This document shows, piece by piece, positions 1-7,515 of a DNA stretch of 41,216 bases (position 1 is the stretch's first letter; every line of letters starts with the position of its first letter). The notes under the pieces are model-generated. The model was not told the DNA's origin. It saw nothing but the letters and a program-made list of their open reading frames with translations, and ran no database searches. The position numbers and the translations under genes are program-made. Source of the stretch: Streptomyces sp. H39-S7 (GTDB taxonomy: Bacteria; Actinomycetota; Actinomycetes; Streptomycetales; Streptomycetaceae); the NCBI RefSeq assembly GCF_027158205.1, contig NZ_JAPVLU010000062.1:1-41216 (forward strand). Reading direction: 5' to 3'.

Positions 1-120
1 GAGGGCAGAAGGACTTTGTTTCAAAGGAACCACCAAACGAAACCCGATCGGGTTCCGCCCGGGGTGTTTTAAGTCTGGCGTTGACTTTTGGCACGCTGTT
101 GAGTTCTCAAGGAACGGACG
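1..120 (-). other. 16S rRNA operon 5' leader (processing and antitermination region)
   Basis: Read on the minus strand, this stretch carries the block TTGAGAACTCAACAGCGTG (about 92-110) followed by CCAAAAGTCAACGCCAGA, then a GGTTCCTTTGAAA segment near the left edge. I recognise this as the conserved leader just before mature 16S rRNA in Streptomyces rrn operons. It contains the boxA-like antitermination region and one side of the RNase III processing stem. The mature 16S gene is not in the window and must lie beyond base 1. The assignment rests on recalled similarity, not on a search. Confidence 0.85.
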
Positions 121-300
121 CTTCCTTCGGTGCCATTTTACCGGCGCCCTCCGAGCTTCCCTTCGTGTTTCTCAGCTTAGCAGATCCGATTTCCCGTTTC
201 TGCCACCCGCTGAGGCGGGCTTTTGTTTCTCGCCTTGCGGCGTGTCCACTACGTTAGCCGATTTCCTGCCCCGCTCATAATCGAGCTATTCGGACTGAAT
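121..300 (-). promoter_or_regulatory. rRNA operon promoter region, probably tandem promoters
   Basis: Upstream of the leader on the minus strand there are at least two -10-like hexamers in an A+T-richer setting: TAAGCT (plus 174-179), followed by GAGAAACACGAAGGGAAG, and TAACGT (plus 251-256). Streptomyces rrn operons usually have several tandem promoters, each with such a hexamer followed by a GAAAC-type stretch, so the arrangement fits. The -35 elements are not clear by eye, and the number of promoters is inferred. Confidence 0.6.
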
Positions 301-416
301 TCCGGCGCACCGAAAAGCAACCCTGACGGGAAGTCGTAGTAGTGGGTGGCCACCCCCGCGGGATCCGGACGAACCGGACTCACCGTTTCAAGCGGCTCGG
401 ACTACGTTACGTACGA

Positions 417-445
417 GCGGCGGCCGAGTCAAGCTCAACCGCCGC
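417..445 (-). terminator. Putative terminator after tyrS
   Basis: Arms GCGGCGG (417-423) and CCGCCGC (439-445) flank a 15-base loop, starting 14 bases after the tyrS stop codon. There is no U-tract, which is usual in Streptomyces. It would separate tyrS transcription from the rRNA promoters that follow in the same direction. Confidence 0.4.
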
Positions 446-459
446 CCAAACGCGCAGTT

Positions 460-1719
460 TCAGCCGACCTCGACCGCGGCGAGGCTCTTCTTGCCGCGGC
501 GGAGCACCAGCCACCTGCCGTGCAGCAGATCGGACGCGGCCGGGACCGCGTCCTCGCTGGTCACCTTGGCGTTGTTCAGGTAGGCGCCGCCCTCCTTGAT
601 GGCGCGGCGGGCGGCCGACTTGCTGGCCACCAGCTCCACCGCGGTCAGCAGGTCGACGACCGGCTCCAACGTCGTGACCTTGGCGTACGGCAGCTCGGAG
701 AGTGCGGCCGCGAGCGTGGCCTCGTCCAGATCCGTCAGTTCTCCCTGGCCGAAAAGCGCCTTGGAAGCGCTCGTGACCGCTGTGCACTGGGCCTCCCCGT
801 GCACCAGGGTCGTCAGCTCCTCCGCCAGGGCGCGCTGGGCGGCGCGGGCCTGCGGGCGCTCCTCCGTGAGGCGCTCCAGCTCCTCGATCTCCTCGCGGGA
901 CTTGAAGCTGAAGATCCGCAGGAACTTGGAGATGTCACGGTCGTCGGCGTTCAGCCAGAACTGGAGGAAGGCGTACGGCGTGGTCATCTCGGGGTCGAGC
1001 CAGATCGCGCCGCCCTCGGTCTTGCCGAACTTGGTGCCGTCCGCCTTGGTGATGAGCGGGGTGGCCAGGGCGTGGACGGACGCCCCCTCGACGCGGTGGA
1101 TCAGGTCGATGCCGGCCGTCAGGTTGCCCCACTGGTCGCTGCCGCCGGTCTGCATCGTGCAGCCGTGACGCCGGTAGAGCTCCAGGAAGTCCATCCCCTG
1201 GAGGATCTGGTAGCTGAACTCGGTGTAGCTGATGCCCTGGTCGGAGTTGAGCCGCCGGGCGACGGCCTCCTTGGCGATCATCTTGTTGACGCGGAAGTGC
1301 TTGCCCACGTCGCGCAGGAACTCGATCGCCGACATCCCGGACGTCCAGTCCAGGTTGTTCACCATCAGTGCGGCGTTCGGGCCCTCGAAGGAGAGGAAGG
1401 GCTCGATCTGCCGCCGGACGCGCTCGACCCAGTCGGCGACGACCTCGGGAGCGTTCAGCGTTCGCTCCGCCGACGGCTTGGGGTCACCGATCAGGCCGGT
1501 GGCCCCGCCGACCAGGCCCAGCGGACGGTTGCCCGCCTGCTGCAGCCGCCGGATGGTGAGGATCTGCACCAGGTTGCCGAGGTGCAGGCTGGGCGCCGTG
1601 GGGTCGAAGCCGCAATAGACCGTGACCGGGCCGTCCGCGAACGCCTTGCGCAGTGCGTCCTCGTCAGTGGATACGGCGATCAGTCCGCGCCACTGCAGCT
1701 CGTCGACGATGTCCGTCAC
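460..1719 (-). CDS. tyrS: Tyrosyl-tRNA synthetase
   Basis: This is a class Ic aminoacyl-tRNA synthetase of 419 residues that charges tRNA-Tyr with tyrosine in the cytoplasm. The N-terminal Rossmann domain shows CGFDPTAPSLHLGN, where HLGN is the HIGH-type motif. The central region has the tyrosine-pocket stretch YQILQGMDFLELY and the TGGSDQWGN block. KFGKT is the KMSKS-type loop. The last about 65 residues look like an S4 RNA-binding domain (AARRAIKEGGAYLNNAKV). The length matches bacterial TyrRS. I chose the GTG at 1719 because AAGGAG sits 11 bases upstream; the open frame extends further upstream without family similarity. The gene lies directly upstream of, and co-oriented with, the rRNA operon. 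Confidence 0.96.
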   Translation of the reverse strand: MTDIVDELQWRGLIAVSTDEDALRKAFADGPVTVYCGFDPTAPSLHLGNLVQILTIRRLQQAGNRPLGLVGGATGLIGDPKPSAERTLNAPEVVADWVERVRRQIEPFLSFEGPNAALMVNNLDWTSGMSAIEFLRDVGKHFRVNKMIAKEAVARRLNSDQGISYTEFSYQILQGMDFLELYRRHGCTMQTGGSDQWGNLTAGIDLIHRVEGASVHALATPLITKADGTKFGKTEGGAIWLDPEMTTPYAFLQFWLNADDRDISKFLRIFSFKSREEIEELERLTEERPQARAAQRALAEELTTLVHGEAQCTAVTSASKALFGQGELTDLDEATLAAALSELPYAKVTTLEPVVDLLTAVELVASKSAARRAIKEGGAYLNNAKVTSEDAVPAASDLLHGRWLVLRRGKKSLAAVEVG

Positions 1720-1768
1720 GGGTCTCTTGTCTCCTTGGGTCAGTGCGGCGTCAGTACTGGGGTCGGCT

Positions 1769-1798
1769 CTCCGCGGTCCGCTCGGGGCGGTCGCGGAG
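1769..1798 (-). promoter_or_regulatory. Hairpin in the tyrS leader
   Basis: The arms CTCCGCG (1769-1775) and CGCGGAG (1792-1798), with partial pairing inside, form a stem about 50 bases before the tyrS start codon. It could be the terminator of the upstream glycosylase gene or an attenuator for tyrS. I see no T-box core sequence. Confidence 0.3.
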
Positions 1799-1841
1799 CG
1801 TCCGTACAGCGTGTCCGAGAGTACGCGTTCGCGGCGAGTCG

Positions 1842-2504
1842 TTATCGACGGCGTCTGGGGGCGTGGGCGCGGTAGGGACTGACGGTGCGGTCGCCGTCGA
1901 TCCAGAAGCGCCAGGGGTGGACGGCGCCCTCGCCGCCGACGCCGGTGCGGGGGCCGCTGCGTACCAGGCCGGCGGCGGGCGGTGTGCCGGTGAGGACGCG
2001 GAACGGGCTGCCGGCCGGTTCGCCCGCCACGCTCGTCCAGGGGTCGCAGACGTCGGACCCGTTCAGCGACCGGTCGACGGCGAGCGCCGTGGCGAGCCGG
2101 GCCGGGCCCTGGGCGAGGTCGGCGTCCTTGCGGGAGGTGGGGCGGTTCGCGCGGGCGAGGTCCGCGCCCCGGATGATCTCGCCGCCGCGCAGCAGGATCC
2201 CGCTGGGCGTGCCCTCGGGGCCGCAGACCAGGTTGAGGCAGTGCCACATGCCGTACGTGAAGTACACGTAGCTGTGGCCGGGCGGGCCGAACATCACCGC
2301 GTTGCGTTCGGTGCGCCCGCGGTAGGCGTGTGATCCCGGGTCGACGGGTCCTGCGTAGGCTTCCACTTCGGTGAGGCGCAGCTCGATCGCGCCGTCCGGA
2401 GTGGTGCGGACGAGGATGCGGCCGAGGAGGTCCGGTGCGACGTCGAGGACGGGGCGGTCGAAGAAGGACCGGGTGAGCGGGGCCCTTTCCCTGTCGGTGA
2501 TCAT
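1842..2504 (-). CDS. DNA-3-methyladenine glycosylase (AAG/MPG family)
   Basis: This is a 220-residue base-excision repair enzyme that removes alkylated purines such as 3-methyladenine by cutting the N-glycosidic bond. Family hallmarks are visible: RLTEVEAYAG near residue 45, with the catalytic Glu in the E-x-E-A-Y motif; HAYRGRTERNAVMF; the strand SYVYFTYGMWHCLNLV; and the late LAQGPARLATAL segment. The length suits the single-domain family. The start is the ATG at 2504. No Shine-Dalgarno sequence precedes it, but a TACCCT hexamer ends 8 bases upstream, so the mRNA may be leaderless. It is divergent from the Spo0M-like gene, with a perfect inverted repeat between the two. The 122-base gap to tyrS leaves it open whether they share a transcript. 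Confidence 0.93.
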   Translation of the reverse strand: MITDRERAPLTRSFFDRPVLDVAPDLLGRILVRTTPDGAIELRLTEVEAYAGPVDPGSHAYRGRTERNAVMFGPPGHSYVYFTYGMWHCLNLVCGPEGTPSGILLRGGEIIRGADLARANRPTSRKDADLAQGPARLATALAVDRSLNGSDVCDPWTSVAGEPAGSPFRVLTGTPPAAGLVRSGPRTGVGGEGAVHPWRFWIDGDRTVSPYRAHAPRRRR

Positions 2505-2512
2505 GCGGTACG

Positions 2513-2518
2513 AGGGTA
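2513..2518 (-). promoter_or_regulatory. -10-like box of a possibly leaderless glycosylase promoter
   Basis: TACCCT on the minus strand lies 8 bases before the ATG at 2504. This spacing would put transcription start at or next to the start codon. No ribosome binding site is visible between them. Confidence 0.4.
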
Positions 2519-2520
2519 CT

Positions 2521-2541
2521 GGAACCGTTCACACCGGTTCC
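2521..2541. promoter_or_regulatory. Perfect 7-bp inverted repeat between divergent genes
   Basis: GGAACCG (2521-2527) and CGGTTCC (2535-2541) flank TTCACAC. The site overlaps the expected -35 area of the glycosylase promoter and lies upstream of the Spo0M-like gene, so it is a candidate operator. It does not match the actinobacterial LexA box, whose half-sites are four bases apart. Confidence 0.4.
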
Positions 2542-2605
2542 GCGTTCGTAGAGTCCGTAGGAACGTAGAGAAACAGTCAACCGCCGGTATGAGGAGTGGA
2601 CCAAC

Positions 2606-3388
2606 GTGGGCTTCAAGAAGCTGATGGCCAGCATGGGTGCCGGTGGCGCGTCCGTCGAGACGGTGCTGACCGACCCGAACGTGGTGCCGGGTGGTGTCGT
2701 CCGGGGCGAGGTGCGCATCCAGGGCGGCTCGGTGGCGCAGCAGATCGAAGGCCTCTCCGTCGGACTGCAGGCCCGGGTCGAGGTCGAGAGCGGCGACAAC
2801 GAGTACAAGCAGGACATCGAGTTCCACCGGCAGCAGCTCGGCGGGGCGTTCGAGGTGGCACCGGGGGCCGTGCACACCGTGCCCTTCGCGCTGGAGATCC
2901 CGTGGGAGACGCCGGTCACGACGTTCCTGGGCCGGCACCTGTCGGGGATGAACATCGGGGTGACGACCGAGCTGGCGATCGCCCGCGCGGTGGACTCGGG
3001 TGACCTCGACCCGGTCAGTGTCCACCCGCTGCCGGCGCAGCAGGCGCTGCTGGACGCGTTCGGGCAGTTGGGCTTCGCGTTCAAGGCCGCGGACCTGGAG
3101 AAGGGGCAGATCCGGGGGACGCGGCAGCGGCTGCCGTTCTACCAGGAGATCGAGTTCCGGGCTCCGCACCAGTACCGGGGGCTGAACCAGGTGGAGCTGA
3201 CCTTCATCGCGGACGGCCACGAGATGGACGTGATCCTGGAGATGGACAAGAAGCCGGGGCTGTTCGGCGAGGGCAGCGACTCGTACCGGTCGTTCACGGT
3301 CAACCTGCAGTCCTTCCAGGGCACCGACTGGACGGCGTACCTCAACCAGTGGCTGGCGGAGGTCGGCGGCAAGCGCAACTGGTTCTGA
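2606..3388 (+). CDS. Spo0M-like sporulation control protein
   Basis: This is a 260-residue protein of the Spo0M family, which has an arrestin-like two-domain beta-sandwich fold and is linked to sporulation control in Bacillus; its role in Streptomyces is not established. The N-terminus GFKKLMASMGAGGASVETVL, a G-V-V-R-G-E-V strand near residue 32 and the segment PWETPVTTFLG around residue 97 are typical. No signal peptide or membrane segment is present, so it is probably cytosolic. The GTG start is chosen because GAGGAG lies about 9 bases upstream (2591-2596). It stands alone on the plus strand, followed after 81 bases by the PEBP gene, with which it may share a transcript. Confidence 0.9.
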   Translation: MGFKKLMASMGAGGASVETVLTDPNVVPGGVVRGEVRIQGGSVAQQIEGLSVGLQARVEVESGDNEYKQDIEFHRQQLGGAFEVAPGAVHTVPFALEIPWETPVTTFLGRHLSGMNIGVTTELAIARAVDSGDLDPVSVHPLPAQQALLDAFGQLGFAFKAADLEKGQIRGTRQRLPFYQEIEFRAPHQYRGLNQVELTFIADGHEMDVILEMDKKPGLFGEGSDSYRSFTVNLQSFQGTDWTAYLNQWLAEVGGKRNWF

Positions 3389-3469
3389 CGATCTAGGCTC
3401 GGTCCGCAGGTGCCGCCGGCCTCGGCCGGCGGCAGTGCACAGACGTTCCCGCGATCAGGAGGTGTCGAG

Positions 3470-4009
3470 GTGACCGAGCAGAAGCGGCGGCCGCTCCCCC
3501 ATGAGTTCCATCCGCCGGTGCCGTCGTTCACGGTGGTGAGCGATGACGTGGCGCCGGGCGGGGTGTTGAAGGACGAGCAGGTCCACGCGGCCGGGAACAC
3601 CTCACCGCAGCTGCGGTGGGAGGGCTTTCCCGCCGGGACGAAGAGTTTCGCCGTGACGTGCTTCGATCCGGACGCGCCGACCGGCAGCGGGTTCTGGCAC
3701 TGGTCGCTCTTCGACATCCCCGTGTCCGTCACCGAACTGCCCGCGGGTGCGGGCGGCGGGGAGTTCAAGGGGTTGCCCGAGGGCGCGGTGCATGTGCGGA
3801 ACGACTACGGGACGCGGGACTTCGGCGGCGCGGCGCCGCCGCCCGGGGACGGTTCGCACCGCTATGTCTTCACCGTGTACGCGGTGGACACCGAGAAGCT
3901 CGGCCCGGACGCGGACGCCTCGCCGGCCGCGATCGGTTTCAACCTGCGCTTCCACACGCTGGGCCGCGCCCAGCTGATCGGGGAGTACGAGGCGCCGGCC
4001 GGGAGCTGA
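3470..4009 (+). CDS. YbhB/YbcL-type Raf kinase inhibitor-like protein (PEBP family)
   Basis: This is a 179-residue phosphatidylethanolamine-binding-protein family member, likely cytosolic, with a small-molecule or phospho-ligand pocket of unknown physiological ligand in bacteria. The signature DPDAPTGSGFWHWSLFDIP (about residues 69-87) contains the conserved D-P-D-A-P and H residues of the pocket. G-T-R-D-F-G-G-A-A-P-P-P-G-D near residue 120 and YVFTVYAVD complete the fold. The frame is open earlier, but the GTG at 3470 is preceded by AGGAGG seven bases away (3457-3462), which fixes the start. A function in kinase inhibition is not implied for the bacterial protein. Confidence 0.92.
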   Translation: MTEQKRRPLPHEFHPPVPSFTVVSDDVAPGGVLKDEQVHAAGNTSPQLRWEGFPAGTKSFAVTCFDPDAPTGSGFWHWSLFDIPVSVTELPAGAGGGEFKGLPEGAVHVRNDYGTRDFGGAAPPPGDGSHRYVFTVYAVDTEKLGPDADASPAAIGFNLRFHTLGRAQLIGEYEAPAGS

Positions 4010-4059
4010 CGCCGGAACCCTGAGAGCCGCCGGGGTCCTCGGGGCCGTCGGGGCGCGTT

Positions 4060-4097
4060 AATTGCGTTGCGCCCGAACGTCCCGAATCGCACAGTGG
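4060..4097 (+). promoter_or_regulatory. Promoter-like repeat, copy 1
   Basis: AATTGCGTTG (4060-4069), 19 bases, then GCACAGTGG (4089-4097). Read as a sigma-70-type promoter it gives TTGCGC, a 17-base spacer and CACAGT. The same two blocks with the same spacing recur at 4368-4405. Confidence 0.45.
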
Positions 4098-4367
4098 TAC
4101 GTGTCTGGTGGTGGCCCACCATCACCGGGCGGTGGGTACCGCGTCAGCGGGGGCGGCGGTGCGTCGTGTTGTGGTGGTTCTCGCCCTCGCGATGCCGGCC
4201 GTCCGTCGGAACCGGGTGTTTCCCGCCCGGTGCCCGCGCCGCCCGCCGTACGCTCCGGACGCTTCCGTTACGCACGGGGGGAAGCGTCCGGGGCGTCCGG
4301 CGTTTTCGGCTGTCCTTCGTCCCGCGGCTGTTCCCGCGCCTCTCCGAATCCCCTGTCCCCGCAAGGA

Positions 4368-4405
4368 AATTGCGTTGTCCGCGGGAGTCCTGCCAGGCAC
4401 AGTGG
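4368..4405 (+). promoter_or_regulatory. Promoter-like repeat, copy 2, likely the HNH gene promoter
   Basis: AATTGCGTTG (4368-4377), 19 bases, then GCACAGTGG (4397-4405), which reads as TTGTCC, a 17-base spacer and CACAGT. Transcription would start near 4410, giving a leader of about 40 bases before the ATG at 4451. The 19-base interior differs from copy 1, so the two outer blocks look selected. Confidence 0.5.
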
Positions 4406-4450
4406 ACCCACTTCGCCATGGGGCGGGGACGGATCCTTGGGGTGGGTGCA

Positions 4451-4954
4451 ATGCGGGAGACTCTGGTGCTGAACGCGAGCTTCGAGCCGCTGTCGACGGT
4501 GTCGCTGCGGCGTGCCGTGGTGCTGGTGATGCAGGAGAAGGCCGTCGTCGAGCAGGCGCATCCCGGGCTGCGCATCCGCGCCGCGGCCGTCGAGGTTCCG
4601 GTTCCGCTGGTGATCAGACTGCGCAGATACGTTCGGGTGCCGTTCCGACAACGGGCCCCGTGGTCGCGGCGGGGGGTGCTGGTCCGTGACCGGCACCGGT
4701 GCGCGTACTGCGGTCGCCGGGCGAGCACGGTGGACCACATCGTCCCGCGGTCGCGCGGTGGCGGGGACACCTGGCTGAACACGGTCGCGGCCTGTTCCGA
4801 GGACAACGGCCGCAAGGCGGACCGGACTCCCGAGCAGGCGGGGATGCGGCTGCTGGCGCAGCCGTTCGAGCCGACGCCGGCGGACACCCTGCTGCTGGCG
4901 CTCGGGATCAGGGACAGTGCGGCGCTGCCGGGGTGGCTGGCGCTGCCGGCCTGA
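4451..4954 (+). CDS. HNH endonuclease family protein
   Basis: This is a 167-residue protein with a C-terminal HNH nuclease-type domain (about residues 75-130): RHRCAYCGRRASTVDHIVP, then RGGGDTWLN, then CSEDNGRKADR. The first Cys pair (C-x-x-C), the D-H-I-V-P histidine and the W-x-N asparagine are present. The second Cys pair is reduced to one Cys. The N-terminal about 70 residues (ETLVLNASFEPLSTVSLRRA) are a domain common to actinobacterial HNH proteins. Targets are unknown; family members act in DNA repair, restriction or phage biology. The ATG at 4451 follows a G-rich stretch serving as a weak ribosome site; an in-frame GTG at 4442 is an alternative. Confidence 0.87.
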   Translation: MRETLVLNASFEPLSTVSLRRAVVLVMQEKAVVEQAHPGLRIRAAAVEVPVPLVIRLRRYVRVPFRQRAPWSRRGVLVRDRHRCAYCGRRASTVDHIVPRSRGGGDTWLNTVAACSEDNGRKADRTPEQAGMRLLAQPFEPTPADTLLLALGIRDSAALPGWLALPA

Positions 4955-4980
4955 TCGCGGTGGGGCGCTGACGGTGGCGG

Positions 4981-5026
4981 GCCCGGGGCGGTGTGATCAC
5001 CGCGGTGTGATCGCCGTCCCGGGCCG
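4981..5026. terminator. Bidirectional terminator between convergent genes
   Basis: An imperfect hairpin starts with GCCCGGG-CGG (4981 onward) and closes with CCGTCCCGGGC near 5014-5024, with an internal GTGTGATCAC-type dyad. It sits between the convergent HNH and TSUP genes and could serve both. Confidence 0.5.
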
Positions 5027-5037
5027 CGTGCGGCCGG

Positions 5038-5805
5038 TCATCTGAGGACGAGCTGGACGATGGCCACGATGCCGACGGCGACGATGACACCGCGCAGCGC
5101 CGTCGGCGGCAGTTTGCGGCCGATGCGGGCGCCGACGACGCCGCCGAGGGTGGCGCCGGCGGCGATGAGGCCGACGGCGGCCCAGTTGAAGTCGGCGACG
5201 AAGAGGAAGATCACGGCGGCGATGCCGTTGACGAGCATGCCCAGGACGTTCTTGACCCCGTTGATCCGCTGCAGGTCGTCGTGGAGCAGCAGGCCCATCA
5301 GCGACAGGTAGAGGACGCCCTGGGCGGCTCCGAAGTAGCCGCCGTACATGCTGGCGAGGAAGAGGCCGGCGAGCAGCAGCGGGCCGCCGTCGGTGGGGAC
5401 CTCGGTGCCCTCGCGTTCCCGGCGGGCCTTGATGGCGCGGGCGAGCCGGGGCTGCAGCACGACCAGGACCAGGGCCAGTCCGATCAGTACGGGGACGATC
5501 GTGTCGAACGCGTCGGACGGCAGGGTGAGCAGCAGGATCGCGCCGGTGAGGCCGCCGGCCAGGGCGGTGGAGCCGAGCCGCACGACGCGCCGGCGCTGGC
5601 CGCGCAGTTCACGGCGGTAGCCGACGGCGCCGCTGAGCGAACCGGGGACCAGGCCGAGGGTGTTGGAGACGTTCGCCGTGACCGGCGGGAGGCCGACGGC
5701 GAGCAGTACCGGGAACGTGATGAGGGTGCCGGAGCCGACGATGGTGTTGATGGTGCCGGCGCCGATGCCCGCCGCGAAGACGGCGAGTGCCTCCCAGAAC
5801 GTCAC
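5038..5805 (-). CDS. TSUP family (TauE/SafE-like) permease
   Basis: This integral membrane protein of about 255 residues belongs to the sulfite/organosulfonate exporter family, which moves sulfur or C2 compounds across the cytoplasmic membrane; the substrate here is unknown. The first repeat begins AGIGAGTINTIVGSGTLITF and the second LASMYGGYFGAAQGVLYLS, the duplicated half-motifs of the family. About seven to eight hydrophobic segments are visible. I prefer the GTG at 5805 because GAGGGG lies seven bases upstream. A GTG at 5838 would add 11 residues but has no ribosome site. It lies 49 bases downstream of the SPFH gene on the same strand, so co-transcription is likely. Confidence 0.88.
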   Translation of the reverse strand: MTFWEALAVFAAGIGAGTINTIVGSGTLITFPVLLAVGLPPVTANVSNTLGLVPGSLSGAVGYRRELRGQRRRVVRLGSTALAGGLTGAILLLTLPSDAFDTIVPVLIGLALVLVVLQPRLARAIKARREREGTEVPTDGGPLLLAGLFLASMYGGYFGAAQGVLYLSLMGLLLHDDLQRINGVKNVLGMLVNGIAAVIFLFVADFNWAAVGLIAAGATLGGVVGARIGRKLPPTALRGVIVAVGIVAIVQLVLR

Positions 5806-5854
5806 GCTGTACCCCTCGATGACCGGTGTCGAATACACCGATCATGCCCGAGGG

Positions 5855-6826
5855 TCAGTCCTTGTCGAAGCGTGGGGTCTCGCGGCGCGGAGCGGAGTCG
5901 TCACCGCCGCCGTTGACGTTCCCGTGGTTGCCGCCGCCGGCTCCGTTGCCCGGGGCGCCGGGGAGGTTGACGATGCCGCCGAGGCCCTTGAGCGCGTCGT
6001 TGAGCTCGCTGGGGATGATCCAGAGCTTGTTGGCGTCTCCCTGCGCGATCTTCGGGAGCATCTGGAGGTACTGGTAGGCCAGCAGCTTCTGGTCCGGGTC
6101 GCCCGCGTGGATCGACTCGAAGACCGTGCGGATGGCCTGGGCCTCACCTTCGGCGCGCAGCGCGGCGGCCTTGGCGTCACCCTCGGCGCGCAGGATGGAG
6201 GACTGCTTCTCACCTTCGGCGGTGAGGATCTGGGACTGCCGGATGCCCTCGGCCGTGAGGATCGCGGCGCGCTTGTCACGGTCCGCGCGCATCTGCTTCT
6301 CCATCGAGTCCTGGATGGAGGTGGGCGGCTCGATCGCCTTGAGCTCGACGCGGTTGACGCGGATGCCCCACTTGCCGGTGGCCTCGTCCAGCACACCGCG
6401 CAGCGCCGCGTTGATCTCCTCGCGGGAGGTCAGCGTCCGTTCCAGGTCCATGCCGCCGATGATGTTGCGGAGCGTGGTGACGGTGAGCTGCTCGATCGCC
6501 TGGATGTAGCTGGCGACCTCGTACGTCGCCGCGCGGGCGTCGGTGACCTGGTAGTAGATGACCGTGTCGATGTTGACGACCAGGTTGTCCTGGGTGATCA
6601 CCGGCTGCGGCGGGAACGGCACGACCTGCTCACGGAGGTCGATGCGGTTGCGGATGGTGTCGATGAACGGGACGACGATGTTCAGGCCCGCGCTCAGGGT
6701 CCGCGTGTAGCGGCCGAAGCGTTCGACGATGGCGGCACTCGCCTGGGGGATGACCTGGACCGTCTTGATGAGCGCGACGAAGACGAGCACCACCAGGATG
6801 ATCAGGACGATGATGATCGGCTGCAT
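5855..6826 (-). CDS. SPFH/Band 7 domain protein (stomatin/paraslipin type)
   Basis: This 323-residue membrane-anchored scaffold protein has an N-terminal hydrophobic helix (about residues 3-22) followed by an SPFH domain (about 25-200; VIPQASAAIVERFGRY at its start). A coiled-coil rich in A-E-G repeats follows (ILTAEGIRQSQ, ILTAEGEKQSS, ILRAEGDAKAA), then a Gly/Asn-rich tail. This is the QmcA/HflK-like class that forms large oligomers in membrane microdomains. The ATG at 6826 is preceded by GGGAG, whereas the GTG two codons earlier has no space for one. It lies 125 bases downstream of an NfeD-like gene, the classical partner of SPFH proteins, so the two probably work together in membrane organisation or quality control. 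Confidence 0.93.
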   Translation of the reverse strand: MQPIIIVLIILVVLVFVALIKTVQVIPQASAAIVERFGRYTRTLSAGLNIVVPFIDTIRNRIDLREQVVPFPPQPVITQDNLVVNIDTVIYYQVTDARAATYEVASYIQAIEQLTVTTLRNIIGGMDLERTLTSREEINAALRGVLDEATGKWGIRVNRVELKAIEPPTSIQDSMEKQMRADRDKRAAILTAEGIRQSQILTAEGEKQSSILRAEGDAKAAALRAEGEAQAIRTVFESIHAGDPDQKLLAYQYLQMLPKIAQGDANKLWIIPSELNDALKGLGGIVNLPGAPGNGAGGGNHGNVNGGGDDSAPRRETPRFDKD

Positions 6827-6951
6827 GTCCACTCCCGCGCCGTTTGCGGACGTACTACGACATGATCAATTCTCGCAGACCACTGCGGCGGTGCGCTCAG
6901 GTTCGGCGAATTCCCGGAGCACGGCCGCGGTGGCCCTGATGGACTGTGCGG

Positions 6952-7377
6952 TCACATGACGACGGCGGTCGCCCCGTCGATCTCTACGACATCCACCTTC
7001 TCGCCCGGGTCGAAGCTCCGTTCCTCATCCAGGGCGCGCGCCGACCAGATCTCTCCGGCGAGCTTGATCCGTCCGCCGCCGCCGTCGACCCGTTCGAGCA
7101 CGACGGCCTGCCGCCCCCTCAACGCGTCGATCCCGGTCCGCAGTTCGGGCCGCTGGGTGCGGTGCCGGTAGGCGATCGGGCGGACGACGGCGAGGAGCGC
7201 GACGGAGACGACCACGAAGACGATGACCTGGATGACGATGCCGCCGCCGAGCGCGGCGGTGATCGCCCCCGCGACGGCACCGACCGCGAACATCCCGAAT
7301 TCGGGCATAGCCGTGATCACGAGCGGTATACCGAGTCCTACGGCGGCGATCAGCCACCACACCCATGAGTCCACCAC
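6952..7377 (-). CDS. NfeD-like membrane protein with OB-fold domain
   Basis: This 141-residue protein has two to three hydrophobic segments in the first about 65 residues (WVWWLIAAVGLGIPLVITAM; GGIVIQVIVFVVVSVALLAVV). A C-terminal soluble domain (about 78-141) carries the NfeD pattern: G-R-Q-A-V-V-L-E-R, K-L-A-G-E-I-W-S-A-R and KVDVVEIDGATAVV. It is the short NfeD1b type without a protease domain. Such proteins bind SPFH partners through the OB fold, and the SPFH gene lies immediately downstream. The start is a GTG at 7377; a second GTG follows at once, so the exact first codon is uncertain. Confidence 0.88.
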   Translation of the reverse strand: MVDSWVWWLIAAVGLGIPLVITAMPEFGMFAVGAVAGAITAALGGGIVIQVIVFVVVSVALLAVVRPIAYRHRTQRPELRTGIDALRGRQAVVLERVDGGGGRIKLAGEIWSARALDEERSFDPGEKVDVVEIDGATAVVM

Positions 7378-7515
7378 CCCATCGTAGGGGCGCGGAGGTG
7401 ATCTGTGACAGGCCTTCCGCGTGCGGGGACGGGCGCGGGACCGGCGCGGGGAAGCACGAACGGGGGCGTCGCCGGGGGGTGTTGGACCGCGGTCCCCCGG
7501 CAGGGCGCCCGATCG

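Larger units (their letters stand above)
4010..4450. other. Intergenic region with a duplicated promoter-like sequence
   Basis: This 441-base gap lies between the PEBP gene and the HNH gene. The frame that is open upstream of the HNH gene shows no protein-like composition, so I see no gene here. The main content is two copies of a promoter-like block at 4060-4097 and 4368-4405, listed separately. A GGTGG/CCACC inverted repeat lies near 4107-4125. A small RNA starting from the first copy is possible but unsupported. Confidence 0.5.

Noticed and set aside
1720..1841. A T-box leader for tyrS
   Set aside because: The region is only about 120 bases, and I find neither the T-box sequence nor a specifier-loop structure; one hairpin is present that may simply be a terminator.
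2521..2541. A LexA (SOS) box at the DNA glycosylase promoter
   Set aside because: The half-sites contain GAAC and GTTC, but they are 11 bases apart, not four as in actinobacterial LexA boxes.
460..3084. An open frame of 874 codons covering tyrS and continuing across the glycosylase and Spo0M genes
   Set aside because: Only the tyrS part resembles a protein. The rest is an artefact of high G+C content, which removes stop codons; the GTG at 1719 with its ribosome site is the real start.
4451..4954. An inactive HNH protein because of the missing second Cys pair
   Set aside because: I recall similar C-x-E-D-N versions in other Streptomyces HNH proteins, so this looks like a family variant, not a decayed gene.
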